A DNA stretch of 64,000 bases from Chloroflexota bacterium (GTDB lineage Bacteria; Chloroflexota; Anaerolineae; CG2-30-64-16), in contig VGOD01000003.1 in the NCBI GenBank assembly GCA_016876015.1, positions 1 through 64,000 on the forward strand, written 5' to 3'. Shown in pieces: positions 13,666 through 23,987 of the stretch. The notes beneath the pieces were generated by a model that saw nothing but the letters and a program-made list of their open reading frames with translations, was not told where the DNA came from and searched no databases. Both the position numbers and the translations under genes were made by a program. Numbering within the stretch: position 1 is the stretch's first letter; the number at the start of each line of letters is the position of its first letter.

Positions 13666-16600
13666 ATGATGAGACGCGCACTCCGCCTTTTGTTCCTGTT
13701 GACCTGGCTGACGGCGGCTGGCCTGCCGGCGGCCCCGTCGCTCGCCGCGGGGCCGGCGTTCCAGGGCCAGCTCACGCCGACCCCGACGCCCCTGGCCAGG
13801 ACGACGCCCAGGCCCATAGACGTGAAGCCGATCATGGATCGGATGTCCGTGGCCGACAAGGTCGGGCAGTTGTTCCTGGTCACGTTCCAGGGCCGGGATG
13901 TCTCGGCCAACTCCGACATCGCGGTGTTGGTGCGCGACTACCGCGTGGGCGGCGTGCTGCTATTGCCCACCAACGATAACTTCCGCAATACGCCCATCCT
14001 GGCAGTCCCCGTCACGGCCACCCAAACGATCACCCAGGCGACGCCGACTCGACCGGCGCCCCCCGCCCTCACAGCGGCGCCGCCCACAGCCAGCGCGACG
14101 GGTCAGCCCACGTCGCCGGCGCAGACCACGACGCCGACCCAGACGCTCTTTCTCGACACGCCTCAGCAGATCGCCGCCCTGGCCAATTCGCTCCAGACGT
14201 TGGCCGGCAGCCAGCCGCGACCTATCTCGTCAGGCGCGGCCATCACGCGCGCCATACAGCCCACTGTCACCGCGCCCGGTTTGCGCATTCCACTCCTGAT
14301 CGGCCTGGATTGGATCGGCGACGATAGCTCCTTCTTTGCCGGCGGGGGCGGCTTCACCCCGTTGCCGAGCGAGATGGCGCTCGGCGCGACCTGGTCGCCG
14401 GCCCTGGCGGACAAGGTCGGGCAGGTGGTGGGCCAGGAATTGCAGGCGAGTGGAGTGAACCTGCTGTTGGGTCCCACGCTGGACGTGCTCGATGTGCCGC
14501 GACCGGGCAGCAAGGGGGACCTGGACACCCGCAGCTTTGGCGGCGACCCGTTTTGGGTTGGCCAGATGGGACAGGCGTTCATCCGTGGGGTGCAGACCGG
14601 CAGCAAAGCCGCGGTCGTGACCGCAGCCAAGCACTTCCCTGGTCAGGGCGGCAGCGACCGCCGGCCCGAAGATGAAGTCGCCACCATCCAGAAATCGCTC
14701 CAGCAGTTGCGCCAGATCGAGCTCGCACCGTTTGCGTCGGTCACGGCCGGCGGCGATCTCGCCGCGCCCGGCGTCACAGGGGCGCTGATGACCTCGCATA
14801 TCCGCTATCGCGGCTTCCAGGGCAACATCCGGCAGCTTACCCCGCCGATCAGCCTGGCGCCCCAGTTGCAGGACCTGATGGCGCTCAAGGAATTCGCCGA
14901 CTGGCGCGCGTTGGGCGGCGTGCTGATCAGCGATGCACTAGGCGTGCCAGCCCTGCGGCGCTACTATGATCCGCAGCTCCAGAAGTTTCCCCATCGCCAG
15001 GTGGCCCAAGATGCTTTTCTGGCAGGCAACGATCTGCTGTATCTCTCCCGTTTTGCGCTGACTGATAACTGGAGCGAGCAATTCGCAGCCATCAAAGAGA
15101 CCGTTCTGTATTTTCAGAGCAAGTATCAGACAGACAATCAGTTTCGCAGCCAGGTGGACGCCTCGGTGGAGCGCATCCTGAAACTCAAGCTGCGCATCTA
15201 CGGCGGCATCTGGCTGGAAGCGGACTTCCAGCGTGATCTGAGCCGACTCCACGAGACCGTCGGCCAGAACAGCCCGGTGACGCAGGCGGTCGCGCGCGCC
15301 GCGCTGACGCTGATCTATCCCGGTCGCGAGGAGCTGGCGGATCGGATGCCGGCGGCTCCTTTGACAGATGAGAACATCCTGATCTTCACTGAGGCGCGCG
15401 CGGTCCGGGAATGCGCCGCGTGCGCGGCCACCCCGGTGATCTCACCGACCGCCGTCCAGGAGATCATGTTGCGGCTCTACGGGCCGAGCGCCACTGGCGT
15501 CATCACGCCGGGACGCATTCGCAGTTTCACCCATAGCGATCTCAACCGCGTGTTGGCCGCGCCGCCGGATCAGGGCGGAGAGGTGGAACGGGCGATCGCC
15601 AATGCCAGGTGGATCGTTTTCATCCAGCTCGACTATAGTCCCGACGAGTACCCGGAATCGGCCGCGCTGCGCGCCTTTCTGGCCAAACGCTCCGACAGCC
15701 TGCGCGACAAGCGGCTGGTGGTGATGGCGCTCAACGCGCCGTACTACCTGGACACCACCGAGATCAGCAAGCTCACGGCCTACTTCGGCGTGTATGGCCG
15801 CACCGGGCCGTTTCTGGAGACGGCCGTGCGGGTGCTGTTCCGCGAATTCAGCCCGGTCGGCGCGCCGCCCGTCACCGTGACCGGCATCAACTACGAGCTG
15901 ATCAAGATCCTGGAGCCGGCCGCCGGCCAGATCATCGCCCTCGGTCCAGGCGGTTCCGGTCCCGATCTGGCGACGCTCAAGGCCAGCATCCTGGTCGGCA
16001 GCCGCATCCCACTGGAGACGGGCGTGATCCTCGATCGCAAGGGCCACCCCGTGCCCGATGGCACGGTCGTGGAGTTCCATCTGCGCTATCCCGGCGAGGC
16101 GCTGGAGTTGGCGCCCAGAATCGAGACCACATCGGCCGGTCGCGCACGCACGAGCGTTCTTCTGGATCGGCCAGGCGAGCTGTGGATCACCGCGCAGAGC
16201 GGCGAGGCGAAGGATTCGGCGCGCATCGTGCTGAAGGTGGGGGGTGATGCGCCGGGCAGCATCGCGACCGTCTTGCCGTCGCCCACCCCATCGCCGACTA
16301 TCACACCCTCGCCGGCGCCGACGATGACGCCCAGTCCAGAGCCGAGCCCCACGCCTACTCGTGCGCCGACGCCGACGCCGACGCCCGCGCCGCCCAAGTC
16401 GCGCGTGGCCCTGCCATCCTTCTTCTACGGACTGCTTGGGGTCGTCATGGCCAGCAGCGCGGCGTTCACTGTGCGCAGGCGCAACAGACCGCCGGACCTG
16501 GCGCGCTCACCGGGAGCCGGTCCGAGCCACAAGTCGTCGCTCCATCAGGATGTGGAAGCGGCGCTGTGGTCCGTCGTCATCGCATGGGGCGCGTATCTCC

Positions 16601-16752
16601 TCTACTCGGTGGGTTGGCTGCCAGGCTCGACCGAGCTCCAGGCCGGCGGCCAGACCTGGGCGGCTGGCGCGGTGACGCTGATCGGCGGCTTGACGACGCT
16701 GATCTGGACGCGACCGCGCGAAGGACAGCAGGACACGGGGCAGAAAGGATGA
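13666..16752 (+). CDS. glycoside hydrolase family 3-type protein (beta-N-acetylhexosaminidase-like) with Pro/Thr linker and C-terminal TM segments
   Basis: KHFPGQGG motif, LIGLDWIGDDSSF, N-terminal signal sequence, PSPTPSPTITPSPAPT linker. Confidence 0.85.
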   Translation: MMRRALRLLFLLTWLTAAGLPAAPSLAAGPAFQGQLTPTPTPLARTTPRPIDVKPIMDRMSVADKVGQLFLVTFQGRDVSANSDIAVLVRDYRVGGVLLLPTNDNFRNTPILAVPVTATQTITQATPTRPAPPALTAAPPTASATGQPTSPAQTTTPTQTLFLDTPQQIAALANSLQTLAGSQPRPISSGAAITRAIQPTVTAPGLRIPLLIGLDWIGDDSSFFAGGGGFTPLPSEMALGATWSPALADKVGQVVGQELQASGVNLLLGPTLDVLDVPRPGSKGDLDTRSFGGDPFWVGQMGQAFIRGVQTGSKAAVVTAAKHFPGQGGSDRRPEDEVATIQKSLQQLRQIELAPFASVTAGGDLAAPGVTGALMTSHIRYRGFQGNIRQLTPPISLAPQLQDLMALKEFADWRALGGVLISDALGVPALRRYYDPQLQKFPHRQVAQDAFLAGNDLLYLSRFALTDNWSEQFAAIKETVLYFQSKYQTDNQFRSQVDASVERILKLKLRIYGGIWLEADFQRDLSRLHETVGQNSPVTQAVARAALTLIYPGREELADRMPAAPLTDENILIFTEARAVRECAACAATPVISPTAVQEIMLRLYGPSATGVITPGRIRSFTHSDLNRVLAAPPDQGGEVERAIANARWIVFIQLDYSPDEYPESAALRAFLAKRSDSLRDKRLVVMALNAPYYLDTTEISKLTAYFGVYGRTGPFLETAVRVLFREFSPVGAPPVTVTGINYELIKILEPAAGQIIALGPGGSGPDLATLKASILVGSRIPLETGVILDRKGHPVPDGTVVEFHLRYPGEALELAPRIETTSAGRARTSVLLDRPGELWITAQSGEAKDSARIVLKVGGDAPGSIATVLPSPTPSPTITPSPAPTMTPSPEPSPTPTRAPTPTPTPAPPKSRVALPSFFYGLLGVVMASSAAFTVRRRNRPPDLARSPGAGPSHKSSLHQDVEAALWSVVIAWGAYLLYSVGWLPGSTELQAGGQTWAAGAVTLIGGLTTLIWTRPREGQQDTGQKG

Positions 16753-16774
16753 GTTATTCTACCATTGCTTGCGC

Positions 16775-16808
16775 CGGTTCCGTGAACCGGCGGCGGGTCA
16801 CGGAACCG
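16775..16808. terminator. hairpin between convergent genes (CGGTTCCGTGA ... TCACGGAACCG)
   Basis: Perfect 11 bp inverted repeat between the stops at 16752 (+) and 16833 (-). Confidence 0.55.
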
Positions 16809-16832
16809 CCCAGAGCCAGGAGTGGGCGATTT

Positions 16833-17891
16833 TCAGGGCAACCCAGATAGGGCCGTCGGCGTAGCGATGAGATTCGCCTCTGGCGGCAGCAGGGGCGGCC
16901 AGAGGCTCACCAACAGCGCCAACACCGTGGCGATCAGCGCGGCGGTGGCCAGCCAGCGGTGAGCCCGCCACAGGTCCACCCAGGTCGTGCGACTGGCGAC
17001 CTCCAGGAACGGCGGACTTGCAGACAGCGGCGAGAGGGGCGGCGAGAAGAGGAGATCGCGGAAGGCTTCTGCCGAAGGCGGCCGATCGTCCGGATGCTGA
17101 GCCATTGCCGTCAGAATGGCCCGTTCCACCGGCTGGGAGATGCGCGGATTGATGTCACGCGGGGGCACGAGGCTTCCCGGCTTGAGAAAACGTTGCTTGG
17201 CGTCGGCAGGCGACTCGCCGGTCAGCAGATGATAGAGCGTGGCCCCCAGCGAATAGAGATCGGTGCGCACATCGGTGTGACCGGTGTCGCTGCCGTATTG
17301 CTCCAGGGGCGTGTATGCCACTGTGCCGCGGCCCTGCACCACCGTCACCGTGCGGCTCTCATCGGGCTGCAACAACTTGACCAGGCCAAAGTCCACCAGC
17401 TTCAGGACCCCGCGCGGCGTCTGCTTGATATTGGATGGCTTGATATCGCGATGGAGAACCGGCGGCTCTTGCGTGTGCAGATAGGTTAGAGCATCGCACA
17501 ATTGCGCCGCCCAGCCCAGCACCGTTGCTTCCTCCAGGAAGTCGCCCCGCCGGCGGGCAGCCTCGAGGAGCTGCCGCAGGTCATAGCCCGGCACGAAGTC
17601 CATCACCAGATATTCGCGGCCGGATTCTGCAAAGAAGTCGGAAACCTTGGGCAGGTTGGGATGATCGAGGCGAGCCAGCGTGCTGGCTTCGCGGTAGAAC
17701 TGGTCGTGAGCTTGCGTCTCCATCCCCGGCTCGCTGATCAGTTCCGGCAGCACCTCTTTGAGCGCGCAGATGCGACCGCGCAGACGCAGGTCCTCGGCCT
17801 TGTACACTGCGCCCATGCCGCCTTGGCCGATCAGATCAATGATTTCGTATCGGTCGCGCAAGACAGCGCCGACCGGCAGGATGGAAGACAT
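16833..17891 (-). CDS. Hanks-type serine/threonine protein kinase
   Basis: [52 protein letters not shown]; start at MSSILPVGA. Confidence 0.93.
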   Translation of the reverse strand: MSSILPVGAVLRDRYEIIDLIGQGGMGAVYKAEDLRLRGRICALKEVLPELISEPGMETQAHDQFYREASTLARLDHPNLPKVSDFFAESGREYLVMDFVPGYDLRQLLEAARRRGDFLEEATVLGWAAQLCDALTYLHTQEPPVLHRDIKPSNIKQTPRGVLKLVDFGLVKLLQPDESRTVTVVQGRGTVAYTPLEQYGSDTGHTDVRTDLYSLGATLYHLLTGESPADAKQRFLKPGSLVPPRDINPRISQPVERAILTAMAQHPDDRPPSAEAFRDLLFSPPLSPLSASPPFLEVASRTTWVDLWRAHRWLATAALIATVLALLVSLWPPLLPPEANLIATPTALSGLP

Positions 17892-17992
17892 GTTGGTTGT
17901 GAGTGTTGCGTATTGCGTATTCCGTGAGATGGAGCCGACGAGACCGCTGACACCGATTATGACGCAACTCAGGAACGCTGTCAAAGAACCAC

Positions 17993-18040
17993 CTGACGTT
18001 TGACGCTTGACGTTTCACGCTCGATGCTTCACACCCGGAG
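17993..18040. repeat. heptameric tandem repeat (GACGTTT/GACGCTT series)
   Basis: gacgttt-gacgctt-gacgttt-cacgctc-gatgctt; complement-like to the repeat at 1021-1085. Confidence 0.75.
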
Positions 18041-18051
18041 CACACCAACTC

Positions 18052-18708
18052 ATGGCCCACACATCCAACGTGCGAGAATCGGCTATGCTCGTCTTGCATC
18101 GCGGCGCGGAGCCCAGCCAGACGCTAACGCTGGAACGGCAGACAGTCATCATCGGCCGCAGCTCCAATTGCGATATCGTGCTCGACGATCGCCAGGTTTC
18201 GCGCATGCACGCGCGCATCGCCTGGCGCGGGGATCATTATGAGATCGAGGATCTGGCCAGCAAGAATGGCACCCACCTCAACGGTCGCGAGGTGATTGGA
18301 CCGCAGCCGCTGCGCGACGGCGACGAAATCCAGATCGCCTTGCGCTATAAGCTCGCGTTCGTGGATGCGGGCGCCACCGCGCCGCTGATGTTCGAGAGCG
18401 TCTCCGAGAGAGGCTTGCGGATGGACACGGCCGGACACCAGGTTTGGGTCAGCGGCCGGCTGCTGGAGCCACCGCTCTCGGCCCAGCAGTATCGGCTGCT
18501 GGAGCTGGTCTTCGCCGCGACGGGGGTCGTCGGCCGCGATGAGCTGGTGCGCGCAGTCTGGCCGGAAGCGGCCGAAGGAAGCGTCTCCGAGCAGTCCATT
18601 GATGCGCTGGTCCGCCGGCTGCGCGAACGCCTGGCCGAGCTCGATCCTGAGCACCAGTATCTGGTCACGATGCGCGGGCACGGATTCCGGTTCGAGAACC
18701 GGCCGTGA
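18052..18708 (+). CDS. FHA domain plus OmpR-type winged-helix DNA-binding domain protein
   Basis: [26 protein letters not shown]...[15 protein letters not shown]-terminal [24 protein letters not shown]...[11 protein letters not shown]. Confidence 0.88.
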   Translation: MAHTSNVRESAMLVLHRGAEPSQTLTLERQTVIIGRSSNCDIVLDDRQVSRMHARIAWRGDHYEIEDLASKNGTHLNGREVIGPQPLRDGDEIQIALRYKLAFVDAGATAPLMFESVSERGLRMDTAGHQVWVSGRLLEPPLSAQQYRLLELVFAATGVVGRDELVRAVWPEAAEGSVSEQSIDALVRRLRERLAELDPEHQYLVTMRGHGFRFENRP

Positions 18709-18727
18709 TAAGGCTGAGGCTGTACCC

Positions 18728-19954
18728 TTGCGTTTTCCCATCGCCCTCTATCTCCACGTTCCCTTCTGCGCGACGCGTTGTCACTATTGCGATTTCAACA
18801 CCTACGCGGGGCTAGAGACGCTCTTCGAGCCATATGTGACCGCCCTCTGCCAGGAGATTCGGTCCGCTGGCGCGGCGCGCGGCCGGCCTGCTGCGTCCAC
18901 CATCTTCATTGGCGGGGGCACGCCCACGGTGCTGCCAGCCGATCTGCTGGTCCAGGCGCTCGCGGCCTGTCGAGAGGCGTTCGACGTCGCGGCCGACGCC
19001 GAGATCACATGCGAAGCCAATCCCGGCCCGCCGGCGGCGTCCAAGACCGGCGCGGTGGATCAGCCGCGCTTCGCCCTGCTGCGCCGGATGGGAGTCAACC
19101 GGCTGAGCCTGGGCGTGCAGAGCTTCGATGACGACGAGCTGCGCTGGCTGGGCCGCATCCATACCTCGTCCGAAGCCACAAGAGCGTTCACAGCGGCGCG
19201 CGCAGCCGGCTTCGCCAACCTGAACCTCGACTTGATCTTCGGCCTGCCTGGCCAGCCGCCGGCGACGTGGCGTCGCACGCTGGCTCACGCGGTCAGTCTG
19301 CAGGGCGAGCACCTGTCGTTGTACGGCCTCACACTCGAAGAGGGCGCTCCCCTGACAGACCGCGTGCGCCGCGGCCTGACACCCGCTCCGGATGACGATC
19401 TGGCGGCCGATCTCTACCTGTTCGCGGCCGACTTCCTGGCGACTCATGGTTATGTCCAGTATGAGATATCCAACTGGGCGCGGCCCGTGCAGACCACCTC
19501 TGCCACACCCAACTCCCCCGCCAGCGATCGTCGTTGCCGGCACAATCTCACCTATTGGCGCCGCGAGCCATACCTGGGTTTCGGCGCGGGCGCGCACAGC
19601 TTCGAGACCGCACCTGAGGCGGCCGGGGCCGATCGGCGGTGGTGGAATGTGCGCGCAGTGCCAGATTACATCCAGCGCATGAACACAACCGGATCGGCTG
19701 AAGCGGGCCAGGAGACGATCGGGGGGCGGCTGGCGATGGGCGAGTTGATGATGCTGGGCCTGCGCTTGACCATGGAAGGCGTGTCAGACGCCCGGTTCCG
19801 TGAACAGTGCGGCGCGGAGGTGGCCGAGGTGTTCGAGCGAGAAATTCGCCGCCTCGCCGGCCGGGGGCTGCTGGAACGCCTGCCAGATCGCGTGCGCCTG
19901 ACGCCAAACGGTCGGCTGCTGGGGAATCGCGTGTTCGCTCAGTTCTTGCCGTGA
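18728..19954 (+). CDS. hemW: radical SAM coproporphyrinogen III oxidase-like / HemW
   Basis: ALYLHVPFCATRCHYCDFNTYAG (CxxxCxxC), FIGGGTPTVL, SLGVQSFDDDELRWLGR. Confidence 0.9.
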   Translation: MRFPIALYLHVPFCATRCHYCDFNTYAGLETLFEPYVTALCQEIRSAGAARGRPAASTIFIGGGTPTVLPADLLVQALAACREAFDVAADAEITCEANPGPPAASKTGAVDQPRFALLRRMGVNRLSLGVQSFDDDELRWLGRIHTSSEATRAFTAARAAGFANLNLDLIFGLPGQPPATWRRTLAHAVSLQGEHLSLYGLTLEEGAPLTDRVRRGLTPAPDDDLAADLYLFAADFLATHGYVQYEISNWARPVQTTSATPNSPASDRRCRHNLTYWRREPYLGFGAGAHSFETAPEAAGADRRWWNVRAVPDYIQRMNTTGSAEAGQETIGGRLAMGELMMLGLRLTMEGVSDARFREQCGAEVAEVFEREIRRLAGRGLLERLPDRVRLTPNGRLLGNRVFAQFLP

Positions 19955-19959
19955 AGACC

Positions 19960-21342
19960 ATGGATACTACCCACTTCCACTTCGCAGGTCAGCTCACCGC
20001 GCGCGACTGCAAACGGCATATCCCACATGCGTTTGTCGCGCCGGCCGACAGCCGCGAGCTGCAAATCCATTTCCGCTTCACGCCGGCCCGCGGGCACGGC
20101 GTGGCCAATCTGCTGACCCTGACCCTTTTCGACCCGCACGGATTCCGGGGCGCTGGACATCGCGGCGGCGCCTGCCACCAGGTGCGGCTCACGGCAGAGG
20201 AAGCGACGCCCGGTTATCTGCGGGGTCAGTTGCCAGCCGGCGCATGGAACGTCCAGATTGACACGCACATGATCATGCCAGCCGAAGCGGTTTGCTATTG
20301 GCTGGACGTCTCCATCGTGCGCGGCGGCGTCTCGTCCAGCGAGACGCCGATCGTGTTCGAGCCGCCGGCGCACAAGACGCCGCGTCGCGGCCCCGGTTGG
20401 TATCGGGGCGACCTGCACACGCACACGAACCACTCTGATGGCGGCAAACGCACTGTCGCCGAACTGATCCAAAGCGCGCGTCAGGCCGGGTTGGACTTCG
20501 TCTTCCTCACCGATCACAACACCAACGCGGGCCAGGTCGAAATGCCGGCAGGCAGCCTGCGGCCAGATGACCTGTCCTCCAATGATCTGCTGATGGCCAG
20601 CGGCATCGAGCTGACCACCTTCTGGGGCCATGCGCTCTGTCTGGGCGCGCGGGAGTGGATTGACTGGCGGGTGCGACCTGGCACGGGCGACATCGCAGCC
20701 ATCGCTGCCGCGGCCCGCGGCCGCGACCAGGTCTTCATCATCGCCCATCCCCAGTCAAAAGGCGATCCTGGCTGCACGGGCTGCGCATGGCGCTTCGGCG
20801 AGATGATGCCTGGCGACGCCCGGTTGGTGGAGATTTGGAATGGGCCGTGGGCGGGCAATTCTAACAACGAGGGCTCGCTGGCGCTCTGGTACGATTGGCT
20901 CAACCAGGGGCTGCGGCTAGTCGCGACGGCCGGGAGCGACACGCATGGCAGCCGAGACTACGGCCGCTGGCCGGGATTCAGCGTGATCTACGCCGAGGAG
21001 CTCTCAGAAGCGGCGCTGCTCAAGGCGCTCGCTGCGGGACGGCTCTACCTCAGCGCGGGGCCGCAGCTCGCCTTCCAGGGGCAGATGGCCGATGGCGCGT
21101 GCGCCATCAGCGGCGACACGGTCTCGACGCCTGCCGATTTCACCGTGACCTGGGCCAACTGCCCGGAAGACGCGCAGCTCCGCCTGATCGCCAATGGCAG
21201 ACTGCTGCGAGTTTCGCCTACCGGCGACCAGGGCGTCTATGCGTGGCGCATGACGCCAGCCGATGCCGACTGGGTGTTGGCGGAGGTGCGCAACCGCGAC
21301 GGCGAGATGCTCGCCATCACGAATCCGATCTTCCTGTCGTGA
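19960..21342 (+). CDS. PHP-domain phosphoesterase-like protein
   Basis: YRGDLHTHTNHSDGGKRTVAELI, FVFLTDHNT, TAGSDTHGS. Confidence 0.85.
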   Translation: MDTTHFHFAGQLTARDCKRHIPHAFVAPADSRELQIHFRFTPARGHGVANLLTLTLFDPHGFRGAGHRGGACHQVRLTAEEATPGYLRGQLPAGAWNVQIDTHMIMPAEAVCYWLDVSIVRGGVSSSETPIVFEPPAHKTPRRGPGWYRGDLHTHTNHSDGGKRTVAELIQSARQAGLDFVFLTDHNTNAGQVEMPAGSLRPDDLSSNDLLMASGIELTTFWGHALCLGAREWIDWRVRPGTGDIAAIAAAARGRDQVFIIAHPQSKGDPGCTGCAWRFGEMMPGDARLVEIWNGPWAGNSNNEGSLALWYDWLNQGLRLVATAGSDTHGSRDYGRWPGFSVIYAEELSEAALLKALAAGRLYLSAGPQLAFQGQMADGACAISGDTVSTPADFTVTWANCPEDAQLRLIANGRLLRVSPTGDQGVYAWRMTPADADWVLAEVRNRDGEMLAITNPIFLS

Positions 21343-21502
21343 AAATCAGCCACCGCTCTGGATTCGAGGCTGTGCACAGCCTCGAATCCAGCCCACCTGT
21401 TTTTTATGCGCCGTCCCACAGGGAGGCTTCGCACCCTGGCCTGCGTGGCGCAGCCAGGGCAGGCTGGCGCCGGCCGCGGCATGAGCAACTATCATGAGAA
21501 CT
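21341..21502 (-). repeat. dispersed intergenic element A, copy 2
   Basis: CCGCTCTGGATTCGAGGCTGTGCACAGCCTCGAATCCAGCCCACCTGTTTTTTATGCGCCGTCCCACAGGGAGGC block shared with other copies. Confidence 0.85.
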
Positions 21503-21511
21503 GCGCGCAGC

Positions 21512-22825
21512 CTATCCCCGCCCGATGAGGTCTAGGGTCGTGTCAACCAGCAGTTGGCCGGCTTCCGGCGCAAAGATGGCGTTCGATGCCTCGTAGCCGC
21601 CCGCGGCCGCGGCCGCTTCGGTGGTGATGTACCCTTGCAGCTCGCCGTTCGCCAGCGAAATGACATAGGCATCTCGCGCCCGCGCCTTCACGGCCAGCGC
21701 GTGCTCCACGAACACTTCGCCTGGCCAGCCGACGAGCGCCCAAGGGCCGATCTGCAACATCTGAACCTCGGCCGGAAGACAGGAGCGATAGACGGCCTCC
21801 AGTCTCCCCGCGACGGCCAGCCGGGCCAGCCGCACCGTCTCCTCCGCGCCGAACCAATCCACCTCTGCCAGCCGCACCTCCTGGCGGGGCGCGCCGCTGG
21901 CGCGCAATTGCGCCAGCTTCTGCGCCGCGCATTCCAGCCTGTGTTCGGCCTCCTCGACCGCTGCCAAGGTCCGTCGGGGCAGATCGAGGAAGGCACGTCG
22001 TGTGCCCATCTCCAATGAGGCGACGAAGCGGATCTGCTCTGCAGCGGCGGCCACCGCACGGCCAAGCGCCTCGCCCAGCCGCCGGGCCTCGGCCAGCGTG
22101 TTTCCGCGGATGACGTGCCGCGGGCTCTGGTTGCCGGCCGGGCCGGTGTGATGCAGGACCGGGCAGCCGTCGCCCAGGAAGTTCTCTTGCAGATAGCGCC
22201 GCGTCATGCCCGGAAAGTCGGCGCTCACTACCATAGAGTCTTCCCGCAGCACTGTCGGGTGCATCGAGCAGACGACCATGCAGGCGATGGGTTCTCGGTT
22301 GGCGGCCGACCTGACCATCAACACCGGCGTCTGCGGATCGGCCGGGCCGGCCGGGTCGCGCCGATTCGTGCCTACGGCCGAGCCGTCGGCCGCCGCCAGG
22401 CCGGCCTCGGCAGGCTCCGCCCGGCGGACCGCCTTGACCCCGGCAGCCACGATGCCATCCTCGAAGCGCTGCAGATAGGCGGCATCCACCTGCGGAACGG
22501 TCGGGTCCCCCGCCAGACTGATGGCATCCACCGTGGAGGGCCCTGAGTGGGTGTGGGTAGCCGAGACCAGAATGTTGGCCGCCGAAACCCCACTCGCCCG
22601 TTCGATCCGCCCACGCACGCGTTCTGCCGTCGCCTTGCCGACGAAGATGATGTCGTTGGCGATGAACAGGACAGGCGTCCGCCCATCGGAAAGATAGAGC
22701 GCCGAACTCAGCAGCCGATCGTGGACGGCCGTGCTGTAGCGATCTACATGCGGATAGCCGAACAGGTATTGAGGGTCATGGGGCGTGATGTCCTCGACAG
22801 CCGCCCCTGCAACCAAAGCTTTCAC
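21512..22825 (-). CDS. neutral/alkaline ceramidase-like hydrolase family protein
   Basis: N-terminal AGAAVEDITPHDPQYLFGY...LFIANDIIFVG...ILVSATHTHSGP pattern. Confidence 0.7.
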   Translation of the reverse strand: MKALVAGAAVEDITPHDPQYLFGYPHVDRYSTAVHDRLLSSALYLSDGRTPVLFIANDIIFVGKATAERVRGRIERASGVSAANILVSATHTHSGPSTVDAISLAGDPTVPQVDAAYLQRFEDGIVAAGVKAVRRAEPAEAGLAAADGSAVGTNRRDPAGPADPQTPVLMVRSAANREPIACMVVCSMHPTVLREDSMVVSADFPGMTRRYLQENFLGDGCPVLHHTGPAGNQSPRHVIRGNTLAEARRLGEALGRAVAAAAEQIRFVASLEMGTRRAFLDLPRRTLAAVEEAEHRLECAAQKLAQLRASGAPRQEVRLAEVDWFGAEETVRLARLAVAGRLEAVYRSCLPAEVQMLQIGPWALVGWPGEVFVEHALAVKARARDAYVISLANGELQGYITTEAAAAAGGYEASNAIFAPEAGQLLVDTTLDLIGRG

Positions 22826-22877
22826 GCCATTCCCGTCCTGACGAGACAGAGACCAATCTACCAGCTACCAACCATCC

Positions 22878-23813
22878 CTAATACCCCTTGTCCCAGTCTA
22901 TCTCGATATCCCGCGCGGCCGACTCGGAGATGTAGCAGTCGGTCGCGAGCAACTGATGGATGGAAGTGGGCAGCAGCGGCGTGACCGGGCCGTGCACCAC
23001 CAGCCGGGTCATCAGCCGCTGCCAGCTCGTCTGCGTGCCGTGCACGGTAATGCTGTGGATGTCCATGCGGTATCTCGCCGCGATTACCTCGGCCGGGCCG
23101 ATGGTGAACGCCTTCGGCGGTACCAGTGCGATGTCGCCGCTCATGCCGAAGCTGCCGTGAAGCGCGTTCTGGGCCAGGGTGAAAGGGCTCAGGGTCACGA
23201 TGCGCGGCCCCATCTGCATCCACTCCTTCAAGCTGGCGGCCTGAAACTCCGGCGCATCCGGCTCGATGAACGCCAGATGCCCAGTCCACCCCGGGCCGGT
23301 GTAGCATGCATCTGCCCCGCCCACGCCGGCGATCAGCTTGTCGTAGTCTCGCACGTTGGCGTTGGTCGGCCCGACGAACTGCGCTTCCGGCGGCCGCAAG
23401 TCCGGGTCTATTTGCGCATAGAAGTAGTGCTTCATGGCGTGGACGAAGCCCTGGGGCCACGTTTCGGGCGCGACCACGCCGTCCTCGTTGGCGTACTCAT
23501 CCATGGCAAACGCATACAGATGGCAACAGTTCACCCGGAACCGATTGATCAGCCGCGCGATGTGGCGATACACCGGACACGGGTTCGGCAGGATCAGGAC
23601 CACCTTCCGCCCTTCATCGGCTGCGGCCTTGATCCGATAGAACATATCTGTGACCCAGATGAACTCGATGTCGTCGTCCTTGACCACCCGGATCTTGAGA
23701 TCGGGATTCGGGTGCTTCTCGATCTGCTCCCGCCTGATCTTGCGACAGCGCTCCAGAGCCGCCATATCACGGAAGGGCACGTGATGGGACGGACTGTAGG
23801 TGAAGAGAGACAT
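22878..23813 (-). CDS. glucosamine-6-phosphate deaminase/isomerase-like protein
   Basis: CCHLYAFAMDEYANEDG, PGWTGHLAFIEPD, NALHGSFGMSGDIALVPPKAFTIG. Confidence 0.75.
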   Translation of the reverse strand: MSLFTYSPSHHVPFRDMAALERCRKIRREQIEKHPNPDLKIRVVKDDDIEFIWVTDMFYRIKAAADEGRKVVLILPNPCPVYRHIARLINRFRVNCCHLYAFAMDEYANEDGVVAPETWPQGFVHAMKHYFYAQIDPDLRPPEAQFVGPTNANVRDYDKLIAGVGGADACYTGPGWTGHLAFIEPDAPEFQAASLKEWMQMGPRIVTLSPFTLAQNALHGSFGMSGDIALVPPKAFTIGPAEVIAARYRMDIHSITVHGTQTSWQRLMTRLVVHGPVTPLLPTSIHQLLATDCYISESAARDIEIDWDKGY

Positions 23814-23987
23814 TGCTTGCTCCTGGTGGGCTATGATTCGGGGTCGTGATTCACCAGTTGACCGCCGTAGATTGCTGCGTATTCGCTCGGAATCGTTGCC
23901 AGAAGCGTGGCATGCAACCGACGGAACGCCTCCGCTTCTTGCCGCATTGCGCGCTGGGCTTCAGAAAGGAGGGCCTTCATGCTGACG

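Noticed and set aside
16280-16400. CCGACGCCGACG-type repeat in the GH3 gene
   Set aside because: Encodes an ordinary Pro/Thr-rich wall/membrane linker; not an independent repeat element.
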